From: Rhodovarius lipocyclicus
GTDB taxonomy: Bacteria > Pseudomonadota > Alphaproteobacteria > Acetobacterales > Acetobacteraceae
Length of the DNA stretch: 64,000 nucleotides
Direction of reading: 5' to 3'
NCBI RefSeq assembly: GCF_009900765.1
Contig: NZ_JAAABL010000009.1
Location: forward strand, 28,232 to 92,231
In this document: in pieces, positions 42,279 to 50,896 of the stretch
Layout: each line of letters starts with the position of its first letter
Position numbering within the stretch: position 1 is the stretch's first letter
The notes under the pieces: model-generated
Told to the model about the DNA's origin: nothing
Databases searched by the model: none
What the model saw: only the letters and a program-made list of their open reading frames with translations
Program-made: the position numbers and the translations under genes

Positions 42279-45212
42279 ATGCTCATCAAGCGCAGTGACG
42301 GCAAGGCCGCGAAGCAGCGCCTCGCCTCCGCCTATCAGGGCCTGTCGGCCGGCGCGCTGGACCGGCGCGGCTTCCTCAAGCAGGCGGGTGTCGCCAGCGC
42401 GGGGCTGGCGGGCCTCGCGGGGCTGAAGCCGCGCATGGCCCAGGCGGTCGGCGCCGGTTCGGGCGTGCTGGACCATTCCCAGCCCGTGCAGCGCATCAAG
42501 AACGTCTGCACCCATTGCTCGGTCGGCTGCACCGTGACGGCCGAGGTGCAGAACGGCGTGTGGGTCGGCCAGGAGCCCAGCTGGGACAGCCCGATCAACC
42601 GCGGCACGCACTGCGCCAAGGGTGCCTCCGTGCGCGAGCTGGTGCACGGCGACCGCCGCGTGAAGTATCCGATGAAGCTGGTGGGCGGGCAGTGGCAGCG
42701 CCTGAGCTGGGACACCGCGATCAGCGAGATCGCGGACAAGCTGATGGCCGTGCGCCAGGCCTCCGGCCCCGATTCCGTCTTCTGGCTGGGCAGCGCCAAG
42801 TTCAGCAATGAGGGCGCCTATCTGTACCGCAAGCTGGCGGCCTTCTGGGGCACCAACAGCGTCGATCACCAGGCGCGCATCTGCCATTCCACCACGGTCG
42901 CGGGTGTTGCGAACACCTGGGGCTATGGCGCGATGACGAACAGCTACAACGACATCCGCAACGCCAAGACCATGATCATCATGGGCGGCAACCCGGCGGA
43001 AGCGCACCCGGTGTCGTTGCAGCACATCCTGTCGGGCAAGGAGATCAACCGCTCCAACCTGATCGTCATCGACCCGCGCTTCACCCGCACGGCGGCGCAC
43101 GCCACCGAATACATGCGCATCCGCCCGGGCACCGACATCCCCATCATCTGGGGCATGCTGTGGCACATCTTCCAGAACAACTGGGAAGACAAGGAATTCA
43201 TCGCCCAGCGCGTGTATGGCATGGACGATGTCCGCGCCGAGGTGGCGAAGTGGAACCCGGCCGAGGTGGAGCGTGTGACCGGCGTGCCGGGCGCGCAGCT
43301 GCGCAAGGTGGCGGAGATGTTCGCCACCCAGAAGCCCTCCACCCTGATCTGGTGCATGGGCGCCACGCAGAAGACGGTGGGCACCGCCAATGTGCGCGCC
43401 TATTCCATCCTGCTGCTGGCCACCGGAAATGTCGGCAAGCCGGGCACTGGGGCCAACATCTTCCGTGGCCACTGCAACGTGCAGGGCGCCACCGATTTCG
43501 GCCTCGATGTCACCAGCCTGCCTGGCTATTACGGGCTGGATGAGAGCGCGTGGCGGCATTGGGCCCGCGTCTGGGGCGTGTCCTACGAAAGCCTCGTCGC
43601 GCGCTTCGACAGCCCGGCGATGATGACCACCCCCGGCATCCCGACCACCCGCTATTTCGACGCCATCACCCTGCCGAAGGACCAGATCCAGCAGCGCGAC
43701 CGGCTGAAGGCGATGGTGGTGTTCGGCCATGGCGGCAACACCGTGACGCGCATGCCCGAGGCCGTGAAGGGCCTGGACGCGCTGGACCTGCTGGTGGTGG
43801 CGGACCCGCACCCGACCACCTTCGCGGCACTCAGCAACCGGCGCGACAACACCTATCTGCTGCCGATGTCCACGCAGTTCGAGACGAACGGCAGCCGCAC
43901 CTCCTCCAACCGCTCCATCCAGTGGGGCAGCCAGGTGGTGAAGCCGATCTTCGAATCGCGCACCGACTATCGCGTGATGTACGACCTGGCCGGCGCGCTG
44001 GACGTGGCGGCCGAGCGGCGGAACATGACCGTGCGGTTCAAGAACGACATGTTCAAGAACCTGGAGATCAAGGACGGCGAACCCACCGCCGAGGGCCTGC
44101 TACGGGAGATCAACTACGGCTCGCTCAGCACCGGCTATTCGGGCGTGAGCCCGGAGCGGCTGAAGCTGCACATGCAGCACCAGGACCAGTTCGACCTGGT
44201 GACGCTGCGCGCCAAGCCCGACGCGCCGGAAGCCATCCGCGGCGATTTCTACGGCCTGCCCTGGCCCTGCTGGGGCACGCCCGAGATGCGGCACCCCGGC
44301 ACCCACATCCTGTACAACACCAACCTGCACGTGAAGGAAGGCGGCGGCACCTTCCGCGCCCGCTTCGGCGTGGAGCGCGAGGGCAAGACCCTGCTGGCCG
44401 AGGGCAGCTACTCCAAGGGTTCCGAGCTGACCGACGGCTATCCGGAATTCACCGTGCAGGTGCTGCGGCGCCTGGGCTGGTACGATGAGCTGACGGCGCA
44501 GGAAAAGGCCGTGATCGAAGGGATCGGCGGCAACGTGTCCTGGGCCACCGATCTGTCGGCCGGCATCATCCGCGTGGCGATGGAACATGGCTGCCTGCCC
44601 TATGGCAACGCCAAGGCCCGCGCGAACGCCTGGAACCTGCCGGACCCCGTGCCCGTCCATCGGGAGCCGATCTACACCCCGCGCGTGGACCTGATCGACC
44701 AGTACCCCACCCTGCCGGACCGGCGCGGCTTCCGCCTGCCGCATCTGGGTGTCTCGGTGCAGAACCGGTCGAAGGAAGTCGCGCGCGACTATCCGATCAT
44801 CCTGTCCTCCGGCCGGCTGGTCGAATACGAGGGCGGCGGCGAGGAAACCCGCTCCAACCGCTGGCTGGCGGAATTGCAGCAGGACATGTTCGTGGAGATC
44901 AACCCGGCCGACGCCGCCGCCCGCAACATCCGCGAGGGCGGCTGGGTGCTGGTGCGCGGCCCCGAGATGCCCGCCGGCAAGTTCATCAAGGTGAAGGCCA
45001 TGGTGACCGAGCGCGTGGGCCGCGGCGTGGCCTGGATGCCGTTCCACTTCGCCGGCTGGTTCATGCAGGAAGACCAGCGCGGCAAATACCCGGCCGGTGC
45101 CGACCCCATCGTGCTGGGTGAATCGGTGAACGCCGTCACGACCTATGGCTATGACCCGGTGACCTTCATGCAGGAAACCAAGGTCACGCTCTGCCAGATC
45201 CAGGCGGCTTGA
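42279..45212 (+). CDS. fdhA: Formate dehydrogenase catalytic (alpha) subunit, molybdopterin-dependent, Cys form
   Basis: 977 residues. The Tat signal is LDRRGFLKQAGVASAGLAG. One [4Fe-4S] cluster is held by C77, C80, C84 and C112 (CTHCSVGC, then THCAKG). The active-site residue is Cys202 in ARICHSTTV, where selenocysteine occurs in some homologues; the codon is TGC. The bis-MGD domains follow (MGGNPAEAHPVSLQ, GNVGKPGTGANIFRGHCNVQGATD, PILSSG-like SSGRLVEYEGGGEETRSNRWL). It oxidises formate to CO2 on the periplasmic side. GAGGAGG precedes the ATG. The beta and gamma subunit genes follow. Confidence 0.95.
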   Translation: MLIKRSDGKAAKQRLASAYQGLSAGALDRRGFLKQAGVASAGLAGLAGLKPRMAQAVGAGSGVLDHSQPVQRIKNVCTHCSVGCTVTAEVQNGVWVGQEPSWDSPINRGTHCAKGASVRELVHGDRRVKYPMKLVGGQWQRLSWDTAISEIADKLMAVRQASGPDSVFWLGSAKFSNEGAYLYRKLAAFWGTNSVDHQARICHSTTVAGVANTWGYGAMTNSYNDIRNAKTMIIMGGNPAEAHPVSLQHILSGKEINRSNLIVIDPRFTRTAAHATEYMRIRPGTDIPIIWGMLWHIFQNNWEDKEFIAQRVYGMDDVRAEVAKWNPAEVERVTGVPGAQLRKVAEMFATQKPSTLIWCMGATQKTVGTANVRAYSILLLATGNVGKPGTGANIFRGHCNVQGATDFGLDVTSLPGYYGLDESAWRHWARVWGVSYESLVARFDSPAMMTTPGIPTTRYFDAITLPKDQIQQRDRLKAMVVFGHGGNTVTRMPEAVKGLDALDLLVVADPHPTTFAALSNRRDNTYLLPMSTQFETNGSRTSSNRSIQWGSQVVKPIFESRTDYRVMYDLAGALDVAAERRNMTVRFKNDMFKNLEIKDGEPTAEGLLREINYGSLSTGYSGVSPERLKLHMQHQDQFDLVTLRAKPDAPEAIRGDFYGLPWPCWGTPEMRHPGTHILYNTNLHVKEGGGTFRARFGVEREGKTLLAEGSYSKGSELTDGYPEFTVQVLRRLGWYDELTAQEKAVIEGIGGNVSWATDLSAGIIRVAMEHGCLPYGNAKARANAWNLPDPVPVHREPIYTPRVDLIDQYPTLPDRRGFRLPHLGVSVQNRSKEVARDYPIILSSGRLVEYEGGGEETRSNRWLAELQQDMFVEINPADAAARNIREGGWVLVRGPEMPAGKFIKVKAMVTERVGRGVAWMPFHFAGWFMQEDQRGKYPAGADPIVLGESVNAVTTYGYDPVTFMQETKVTLCQIQAA

Positions 45213-45224
45213 GGAAGAACGACC

Positions 45225-45821
45225 ATGGCCCGCATGAAATTCCTCTGTGACAGCGACCGTTGCATCGAGTGCAACGCCTGCGTCACGGCCTGCAAGAACG
45301 AGCACGAGGTGCCCTGGGGCATCAACCGCCGCCGTGTCGTCACCATCAATGACGGCAAGCCGGGTGAGCGCTCGATCTCCATGGCGTGCATGCACTGCAC
45401 GGATTCGCCCTGCTCGGCGGTCTGCCCGGTGTCGTGCTTCTACACCACGGCCGACGCGATCGTGCTGCACGACAAGGACCTGTGCATCGGCTGCGGCTAT
45501 TGCTTCTACGCCTGCCCGTTCGGCGCGCCGCAGTATCCGCGCGTCGGCAATTTCGGCGGGCGCGGCAAGATGGACAAATGCACCTATTGCGCCGGCGGCC
45601 CGCAGGCGGACAACACGCTGGTGGAATACACGCAGTACGGCGCCAACCGCATCGCGGAAGGCAAGCTGCCGCTCTGCGCCGAGATGTGCAGCACCAAGGC
45701 GCTGCTGGCCGGGGACAGCGACATGATCGCCACCATCTATCGGGAACGCGTGCAGAAGCGCGGCTATGGCTCCGGCGCATGGGGCTGGCGCACGGCCTAT
45801 CGTGAAACGGTGGGTGCGTGA
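45225..45821 (+). CDS. fdh3B: Formate dehydrogenase iron-sulfur (beta) subunit, Fdh3B type
   Basis: 198 residues with four [4Fe-4S] sites: CIECNACVTACKNEH near the N-terminus, CMHCTDSPCSAVCPV, CIGCGYCFYACPFG, and CTYC paired with CAEMC. It passes electrons from the alpha subunit to the membrane cytochrome b. It lacks its own Tat signal and should be exported with FdhA. The short length (about 200 compared with about 290 in E. coli FdnH) and missing C-terminal membrane helix are typical of the Fdh3B group. The gamma gene starts within its stop (TGATG). Confidence 0.94.
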   Translation: MARMKFLCDSDRCIECNACVTACKNEHEVPWGINRRRVVTINDGKPGERSISMACMHCTDSPCSAVCPVSCFYTTADAIVLHDKDLCIGCGYCFYACPFGAPQYPRVGNFGGRGKMDKCTYCAGGPQADNTLVEYTQYGANRIAEGKLPLCAEMCSTKALLAGDSDMIATIYRERVQKRGYGSGAWGWRTAYRETVGA

Positions 45822-47062
45822 TGATGCGGCTTTCCACTTACGCGCTGCTGGCGGCGCTGGCCGCTGCCCCGGCCGTTGCTCCGGCTGGGGCGCAGCCTGC
45901 CAGCACCCAGCCGGCCGGCCCCTCCGCCACCCAGGCGCCGCAGGCCCAGCCGCCGCGCCCCGGCGCGCCCGAGGTGCAGGCCCCGGTGCCCGAGACCGGC
46001 GCCGGCCGTGGCCCCGCCGGCCAGGGCCAGGTGCCCGCGACCACGGAGCCTGGCCGCACCACCCCGGCCCAGCAGCCGGTGGCCCCGCAGGTGCCGGTCA
46101 GCGCCGCCCCCACCCCGGCGCCCGCCGCGCCGGCGCCCATGCCCTTTTCCGACCGCGGCCAGCAGGATGCGTCCGAGCTGGAACTGATGGCCACCCTGCG
46201 CGGTGAGCGCATCAGCGGCCGCGTCAGCATCCCCGACCAGCGCGCGGCGAACCTGATCCAGCCCGCCGGGCGGTCCTGGCGCGAGTACCACAACGTGACG
46301 CTCGCCTGGGTGGGCGGCATCGCGGTGCTGGGCATGCTGGCGATCCTGGCCGTGTTCTACCTGACGCGCGGGCGCATCCGCATGGAGCACGGCTATGCCG
46401 GGCGCACCATCACGCGTTTCAACGTGTTCGAGCGCGCGAACCACTGGATGGTGGCCAGCTGCTTCATCATTCTCGGCCTCTCTGGCCTGAACCTGACCTT
46501 CGGCCGGCATCTGCTGCTGCCGGTGATCGGGCCGGAGGCGTTCACCGCCTTCAGCCAATGGGGCAAGATCGCGCACAACTTCCTGGCCTTCCCCTTCACG
46601 CTGGGGCTGGTGCTGATGCTGCTGCTGTGGGCGAAGGACAACATCCCCGCCAAGCTGGACATCGTGTGGCTGAAGCAGGGCGGCGGGCTGATCGGCAAGG
46701 GCCACCCGCCCGCCGGGCGCTTCAACGCGGGCCAGAAGATGGTGTTCTGGATCACCATCCTGGGCGGCGGGCTGGTCGCGGCCAGCGGCTATCTGCTGGT
46801 GTTCCCGTTCCAGGTGACGAACATCGAAGGCCAGCAATGGGCCCATATGGCGCATTCGCTGATCAGCGTGCTGATGATCGCGGCCATGCTGGCGCATATC
46901 TACATCGGCAGCCTGGGCATGGAGCATGCCTTCGACGCGATGGGCAGCGGCCAGGTGGATATCAACTGGGCGCGCGACCACCACTCCCTGTGGGTGGAGG
47001 AAGAACTGGCCAAGGCACGGGAAACCGTGGCCAAGGGGGCGAAGGCGGCGGGGGCCGATTGA
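45821..47062 (+). CDS. Formate dehydrogenase cytochrome b (gamma) subunit with long Pro/Ala-rich leader
   Basis: 413 residues from the ATG at 45821 (GTG at 45818 and ATG at 45824 also possible). A signal peptide is followed by about 85 residues of Pro/Ala/Gln low-complexity sequence (APTPAPAAPAP). A short conserved periplasmic segment (DASELELMATLRGERISGRVSIPDQRAANLIQPAG) precedes four membrane helices carrying haem-ligand histidines (NHWMVASCFIILGLSG, WGKIAHNFLAFP, WAHMAHSLISVL, AHIYIGSLGMEHAFDAM). It moves electrons to quinone. Last gene of the operon; a perfect terminator follows. Confidence 0.9.
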   Translation: MMRLSTYALLAALAAAPAVAPAGAQPASTQPAGPSATQAPQAQPPRPGAPEVQAPVPETGAGRGPAGQGQVPATTEPGRTTPAQQPVAPQVPVSAAPTPAPAAPAPMPFSDRGQQDASELELMATLRGERISGRVSIPDQRAANLIQPAGRSWREYHNVTLAWVGGIAVLGMLAILAVFYLTRGRIRMEHGYAGRTITRFNVFERANHWMVASCFIILGLSGLNLTFGRHLLLPVIGPEAFTAFSQWGKIAHNFLAFPFTLGLVLMLLLWAKDNIPAKLDIVWLKQGGGLIGKGHPPAGRFNAGQKMVFWITILGGGLVAASGYLLVFPFQVTNIEGQQWAHMAHSLISVLMIAAMLAHIYIGSLGMEHAFDAMGSGQVDINWARDHHSLWVEEELAKARETVAKGAKAAGAD

Positions 47063-47104
47063 GGCTGGCTCCGAAGGCCAGGGGCGCTGCCCCCCCAAGG
47101 GCGT

Positions 47105-47136
47105 AAAGGCCGAGGGGCAGCGCCCCTCGGCCTTTT
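47105..47136 (+). terminator. Intrinsic terminator of the formate dehydrogenase operon
   Basis: A perfect 14-bp stem (47105-47118 pairing with 47122-47135, AAAGGCCGAGGGGC on the left side) with a 3-base loop ends in TTTT. It lies 43 bases after the gamma subunit stop. Confidence 0.9.
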
Positions 47137-47180
47137 CCACCTCCTCGCCAAACCCCCGCCCCCGGCCCCATCATGCGGCC

Positions 47181-47990
47181 ATGACAAACGTCCAGGATCT
47201 GCTCCGCGCGCGCTATGGCGCTGTGCCCTTTGAGCCCCCCGCCGAGATCGCCCCCGCCCTGGCCGCGCTGCTCGACCGCCGCGTGACCCGCCGTTACCGC
47301 AATGAGGCGATCCCGGAGCCATTGCTGGCCACGGTGCTGGCCGCCGCGCAATCGGCCCCCAGCAAATCCGATCTGCAGCAGTATTCCATCATCGTGCTGC
47401 GCGACCCCGCGAAGATCGCGGCCATCGCCGGCTGGATCGGCACCATGCCCTGGATCGCGGATGCGCCCGCGCTGCTCATCTTTTGCGGCGACATGAACCG
47501 CGGGCGGCGCATCTGCGCCCTGCATGGGCGTGAGCACGCGAACGACAACATGGACACTTTCCTGAACTGCGCGGTGGATGCCTCGCTGGCCATGGGCTTC
47601 ACCATCATGGCGGCGGAGGCGGCGGGGCTCGGCACCTGCCCGATCAGCTACGTGCGCAACCATCTGGAGAAGATCGGCCCCATGCTGCGCTTGCCCAAGG
47701 GCGTGTTCCCGGTGGCGGGGCTGACGCTGGGCTGGCCGGAATCGCGCAACGCGCCCTCGCCGCGCCTGCCGCCGGATGTGGTGGTGCACCACGAGACCTA
47801 TGACGACAGCGGGCTGGAGGCGGCGCTGCCGGCCTATGACGCGCTGCGCCCGCCGGCCAACCCGCGTTACCCGGAGGTGTTCGGCCCCGCCAAGGAAAGC
47901 TGGAGCGCCAACAGCGCCCGCCAATTGGGCGTGCCGGAGCGCGCGGGCTTCCGCGCCTGGCTGCGATTCCGGGGTTTCGCGCTTGACTGA
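47181..47990 (+). CDS. Nitroreductase-family flavoprotein
   Basis: 269 residues. FMN-binding features are RRVTRRYRNEAIPEPLLATVLAAAQSAPSKSDLQQYSIIVLRD at the N-terminus and AVDASLAMGFTIMAAEAAGLGTCPISYVRNHLEKIG further on. It resembles the NfsA/FRP-like oxygen-insensitive nitroreductase or FMN reductase group, reducing an unknown electron acceptor with NAD(P)H. The C-terminal 60 residues extend beyond the core. It is independent of the formate dehydrogenase operon (terminator upstream) and overlaps the NUDIX gene by 8 bp. Confidence 0.88.
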   Translation: MTNVQDLLRARYGAVPFEPPAEIAPALAALLDRRVTRRYRNEAIPEPLLATVLAAAQSAPSKSDLQQYSIIVLRDPAKIAAIAGWIGTMPWIADAPALLIFCGDMNRGRRICALHGREHANDNMDTFLNCAVDASLAMGFTIMAAEAAGLGTCPISYVRNHLEKIGPMLRLPKGVFPVAGLTLGWPESRNAPSPRLPPDVVVHHETYDDSGLEAALPAYDALRPPANPRYPEVFGPAKESWSANSARQLGVPERAGFRAWLRFRGFALD

Positions 47991-48651
47991 GCCCTTCGAC
48001 AATCCCGGCGGCGCGGATGTCTCGGGCCGCGCCCGCCGCCCGGTGAAGCCGCGCCACGCGGCGTCCCTGCTGCTGTGGCGTGAAGGGCCGGAGGGGCCGG
48101 AGCTGCTGATGGGCCGCCGCCACCCCGCGCTGCGCTTCATGCCCGATGTGATGGTGTTCCCGGGCGGCCGGGTGGACCCCGCCGACGCCCGTGCCCCCGC
48201 GCTGACGGAACTGCGGCCGGAGGCCCTGCACGGGCTGAGCCGGGTGGGCGATGCGCGCATCGCCCGGGCCTGCGCCATCGCCGCCGTGCGGGAGCTGCAT
48301 GAGGAAACCGCCCTGGTGCTGGGCCAGCTGCGCGGCCCGCATGTGCTGCCGGACCTGGCGGCGCTGGACTACCTCTGCCGCGCGGTGACGCCGGCGGACC
48401 GGCCGATCCGCTTCAACGCGCGCTTCGTGGTGGCGCGCGCGGAGGCCGCGCATGGCAAGATCCATGGCAGCGGAGAGCTGGGGGAGCTGGATTTCTACTC
48501 GCCGGAGGCCGCGAAGCGGGCGCGGATGGCGGGCATCACGGCGATGATCCTGGCGGAGTTCCTGCGCTGGCACGCGCTGCCGGAAAGCCAGCGCGCGGGG
48601 CGGGAGCTGGTGAAGTTCGTGGGGCGGGATTCGCGGCGGGTGGAGCGGTAG
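47983..48651 (+). CDS. NUDIX hydrolase
   Basis: 222 residues with a TTG start at 47983, overlapping the nitroreductase gene by 8 bp. The Nudix box is split by an insertion: MVFPGGRVDPADA, then about 30 residues later ARACAIAAVRELHEETALVLG, which carries the REx2EE metal-binding residues. This layout is seen in the NUDT19/CoA-pyrophosphatase-like branch, so a CoA ester or nucleotide diphosphate may be the substrate. No other start codon in frame is better placed. Confidence 0.83.
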   Translation: MTEPFDNPGGADVSGRARRPVKPRHAASLLLWREGPEGPELLMGRRHPALRFMPDVMVFPGGRVDPADARAPALTELRPEALHGLSRVGDARIARACAIAAVRELHEETALVLGQLRGPHVLPDLAALDYLCRAVTPADRPIRFNARFVVARAEAAHGKIHGSGELGELDFYSPEAAKRARMAGITAMILAEFLRWHALPESQRAGRELVKFVGRDSRRVER

Positions 48652-48679
48652 ATCATCACCCGATCGGGTAAAGATGATC
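48651..48679. terminator. Nested hairpin between convergent NUDIX and NfeD-like genes
   Basis: GATCATC (48651-48657) and GATGATC (48673-48679) enclose a perfect 12-bp palindrome, ACCCGATCGGGT (48658-48669). It overlaps the last base of the NUDIX stop and is followed by GTGAAAAAG. It is a candidate shared terminator, without a clear U-tract. Confidence 0.45.
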
Positions 48680-48693
48680 GTGAAAAAGCCGCG

Positions 48694-49113
48694 CTAACGC
48701 ACCACCAGGGTTATCCCATCCACGCCCACCACCTTCAGGGCGGTTCCCGGCGCGGGGTCGGTGCCGCCCCCCGCCAGCCGGGCCTGCCAGTCGGAATCGC
48801 CCAGCCTGACCCGTCCGCGCCCATCGGCGAATTCCAGCGCGTGCACCACCCGCCCCACGGTCCCGATCGCGGGGGCGTTCAGGCTATCCTGCCGGCGGCG
48901 GTGCAGGCCGCTTTTCCAGATCGCGCCCATGATCGCGGCCAGCACCAGCACGAAGGCCAGCACCTGCGCCATGCCGCCCAGCGCGAAGGCCCAGGCCAGC
49001 GCCCCCACGATCAGCGCCGACAGCCCGATCCAGACCAGGAAGATGCCGGGCAGCAGCACCTCCGCCACCATCAGCAGCAGCCCGGCGGCGGCCCAGAAGA
49101 TGGGGGCGCTCAT
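48694..49113 (-). CDS. NfeD-like membrane protein
   Basis: 139 residues from the ATG at 49113 (GTG at 49116 possible). Three hydrophobic segments (IFWAAAGLLLMVAEVLLPGIFLVWIGL, ALIVGALAWAFAL, MAQVLAFVLVLAAIMGAIW) are followed by an OB-fold-like domain (APAIGTVGRVVHALEFADGRGRVRLGDSDWQARL). It lacks the N-terminal protease domain of long NfeD. Short NfeD proteins pair with SPFH/stomatin proteins in membrane microdomains; the SPFH gene is immediately upstream and overlaps its start. Confidence 0.88.
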   Translation of the reverse strand: MSAPIFWAAAGLLLMVAEVLLPGIFLVWIGLSALIVGALAWAFALGGMAQVLAFVLVLAAIMGAIWKSGLHRRRQDSLNAPAIGTVGRVVHALEFADGRGRVRLGDSDWQARLAGGGTDPAPGTALKVVGVDGITLVVR

Positions 49114-50057
49114 CACGCCCCCGTATTCGGCACGCTGCGCGGGGGCGCCGGGGGTGCCGCCTGCGGGCCCAACCGCAGCGCCTCCAGCGCCTGGGCGATG
49201 CCGCCGGCGAAGCCCGCGGTCTCCAGCGGCACCACCAGCGTGGTCTTGCCGGGGGCGGCGGCCAGGGCCTGCACCGCCTCCACGTATTTCTGCGCGATGA
49301 AGTAGTTCAGGGCATCGCTGCCGCCCTGGGCGGCCTCCGCCACCATGCGGGTCGCCTTGGCCTCGGCCTCGGCCATGCGCTCCCGCGCCTCGGCATCGCG
49401 GAAGGCGGCGTCGCGGCGGCCCTCGGCCTCCAGCACGGCGGCCATCTTCTCGCCCTCCGCGCGGGTGACGGCGGCCTGGCGCTCGCCCTCGGCGCGCGTC
49501 ACGGCGGCGCGGCGCTCGCGCTCGGCGGTCATCTGCATGGTCATGGCGCGGCTGAGATTTTCCGGCGGCTCGACCTTCTTGATCTCCACGCGGCTGACCT
49601 TCACGCCCCAGGGCTCGGTCGCGCCATCCAGCGTGCGCAGCAGCTGGGAATTGATGCGCTCACGCCCCGACAGCGTGGCGTCCAGCTCCATCTCGCCGAT
49701 CACGGCGCGGATGTTGGTCATGGCCAGCGCGGTCAGGGCGCTGCGCATGTCCTGCACGGCATAGGCCGCCTTGGCCGGTTCCAGCACGCGGTAATAGACG
49801 ATGCCGTCCACCAGCACGGAGACATTGTCGCCCGTGATCACCGATTGCTCGGGGATGTCCAGCACCACCTCCTGGATGTTCACCCGGCGGCCGATGCCCT
49901 CGACGAAAGGGATGATGAAGCTCAGCCCCGGCTCCAGCAGGCGGGTGTAGGCGCCGAAGCGTTCCACGGTCCAGCACTCGCCCTGGGGCACGGTCTTGAT
50001 GCCCCGGAAGGCGACCAAGGCCGCCAGCACGACCAGGATGGTCAGCAGGATCTCCAC
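49113..50057 (-). CDS. SPFH/Band 7 (stomatin, QmcA-like) membrane protein
   Basis: 314 residues with a GTG start at 50057, preceded by GAAGGGGAG; the frame continues upstream without coding features. An N-terminal membrane anchor (VEILLTILVVLAALVAFRG) leads to the SPFH domain (GECWTVERFGAYTRLLEPGLSFIIPFVEGIGRRVNIQEVVLDIPEQ, LDATLSGRERINSQLL). A long charged coiled coil with repeated RAEGER/QAAVTRAEGEK units comes before a hydrophobic C-terminal part and a Pro-rich tail. It forms oligomeric microdomains with the NfeD-like partner. Confidence 0.9.
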   Translation of the reverse strand: MEILLTILVVLAALVAFRGIKTVPQGECWTVERFGAYTRLLEPGLSFIIPFVEGIGRRVNIQEVVLDIPEQSVITGDNVSVLVDGIVYYRVLEPAKAAYAVQDMRSALTALAMTNIRAVIGEMELDATLSGRERINSQLLRTLDGATEPWGVKVSRVEIKKVEPPENLSRAMTMQMTAERERRAAVTRAEGERQAAVTRAEGEKMAAVLEAEGRRDAAFRDAEARERMAEAEAKATRMVAEAAQGGSDALNYFIAQKYVEAVQALAAAPGKTTLVVPLETAGFAGGIAQALEALRLGPQAAPPAPPRSVPNTGA

Positions 50058-50143
50058 CAGCGTCTCCCCTTCGTATTGTCCGGGGGAAAGCTGGGCATGG
50101 CGGGGCCCGGAGTCAAACCGCAAACGGGGGATGGCCCCGGCCT

Positions 50144-50896
50144 TTACCCCGCCCGCACCACCCGTACCCCCGCCGCGCGGAACGGGGCGCAGGCGGCGTC
50201 GTCGGCATCCGTCACCAGTGTCCAGTGCGGGGGCAGCGGCGCCCAGCAGGGCTGCCCGGCGCGGCCCAGCTTGGAGGCATCGGCGAGCACCACCACCTCC
50301 TGCGCCTGGGCCATCATCAATTCCTTCAGCGCCACCTGTTCCAGCGTGGCCTCGCACAGGCCCCGGCCCAGCATCACGCCATCCGCGCTCATGAAGGCGC
50401 GGGCGGCGCCCAGGCGGCGCAGGGCTTCCTCGGCCAGCGGGCCCATGGTGCCCATGCTGATGGGCCGCACCGTGCCGCCCAGCACGATCAGCTCCAGCCC
50501 CGGCGCCGAGGCCAGCAGCGGGATCAGCGGCAGGTTGTTGGTGATCACGCGCTGGCGCCGGCCATGCAGCAGCCGGCCGAAGGCCTCGACGGTCGATCCG
50601 CCATCCAGGATCAGCGTCTCGCCTTCCTGCACCAGGCGCAGCGCGGCGGCGGCGATGGCGGCCTTGGCGGCGCGGTGCTGGCCGCTGCGGGTGCGCAGGC
50701 TGGTCTCGCGGTCGGGTGCCGCCAGGATGGCGCCGCCATAGGTGCGGGCCACCGCGTGCTTTTCCGACAGGGCCTGCAGGTCCCGCCGGATGGTGGAGGC
50801 GGAGACGCCGAACCGCCCGGCCAGCATCTCCACATCCGTGACGCCGGAGGCGATGGCCTCCAGCATCTCATCGCGCCGCGTGCGGCGGCGTTTCAT
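50144..50896 (-). CDS. DeoR/GlpR-family transcriptional regulator
   Basis: 250 residues from the ATG at 50896. The N-terminal HTH is RRDEMLEAIASGVTDVEMLAGRFGVSASTIRRDLQALSEKHAVARTYGGA, followed by the DeoR C-terminal sensor domain with LILDGGSTVEAFGRLL, TNNLPLIPLLA and SADGVMLGRGLCEATLEQVALKELMM. These regulators sense sugar phosphates. It is the last gene of the permease-kinase-PdxA2 operon (one-base overlap with pdxA2), so it is probably the local repressor, inactivated by a phosphorylated four-carbon acid. Confidence 0.9.
   Translation of the reverse strand: MKRRRTRRDEMLEAIASGVTDVEMLAGRFGVSASTIRRDLQALSEKHAVARTYGGAILAAPDRETSLRTRSGQHRAAKAAIAAAALRLVQEGETLILDGGSTVEAFGRLLHGRRQRVITNNLPLIPLLASAPGLELIVLGGTVRPISMGTMGPLAEEALRRLGAARAFMSADGVMLGRGLCEATLEQVALKELMMAQAQEVVVLADASKLGRAGQPCWAPLPPHWTLVTDADDAACAPFRAAGVRVVRAG

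Noticed and set aside
42882..42884. Possible selenocysteine at the formate dehydrogenase active site
   Set aside because: The codon is TGC, not TGA, and the frame is uninterrupted, so this is the cysteine form.
41958..43811. 617-codon minus-strand frame opposite fdhA
   Set aside because: Antisense to the Tat signal and Fe-S motifs of fdhA; no homology-like segments.
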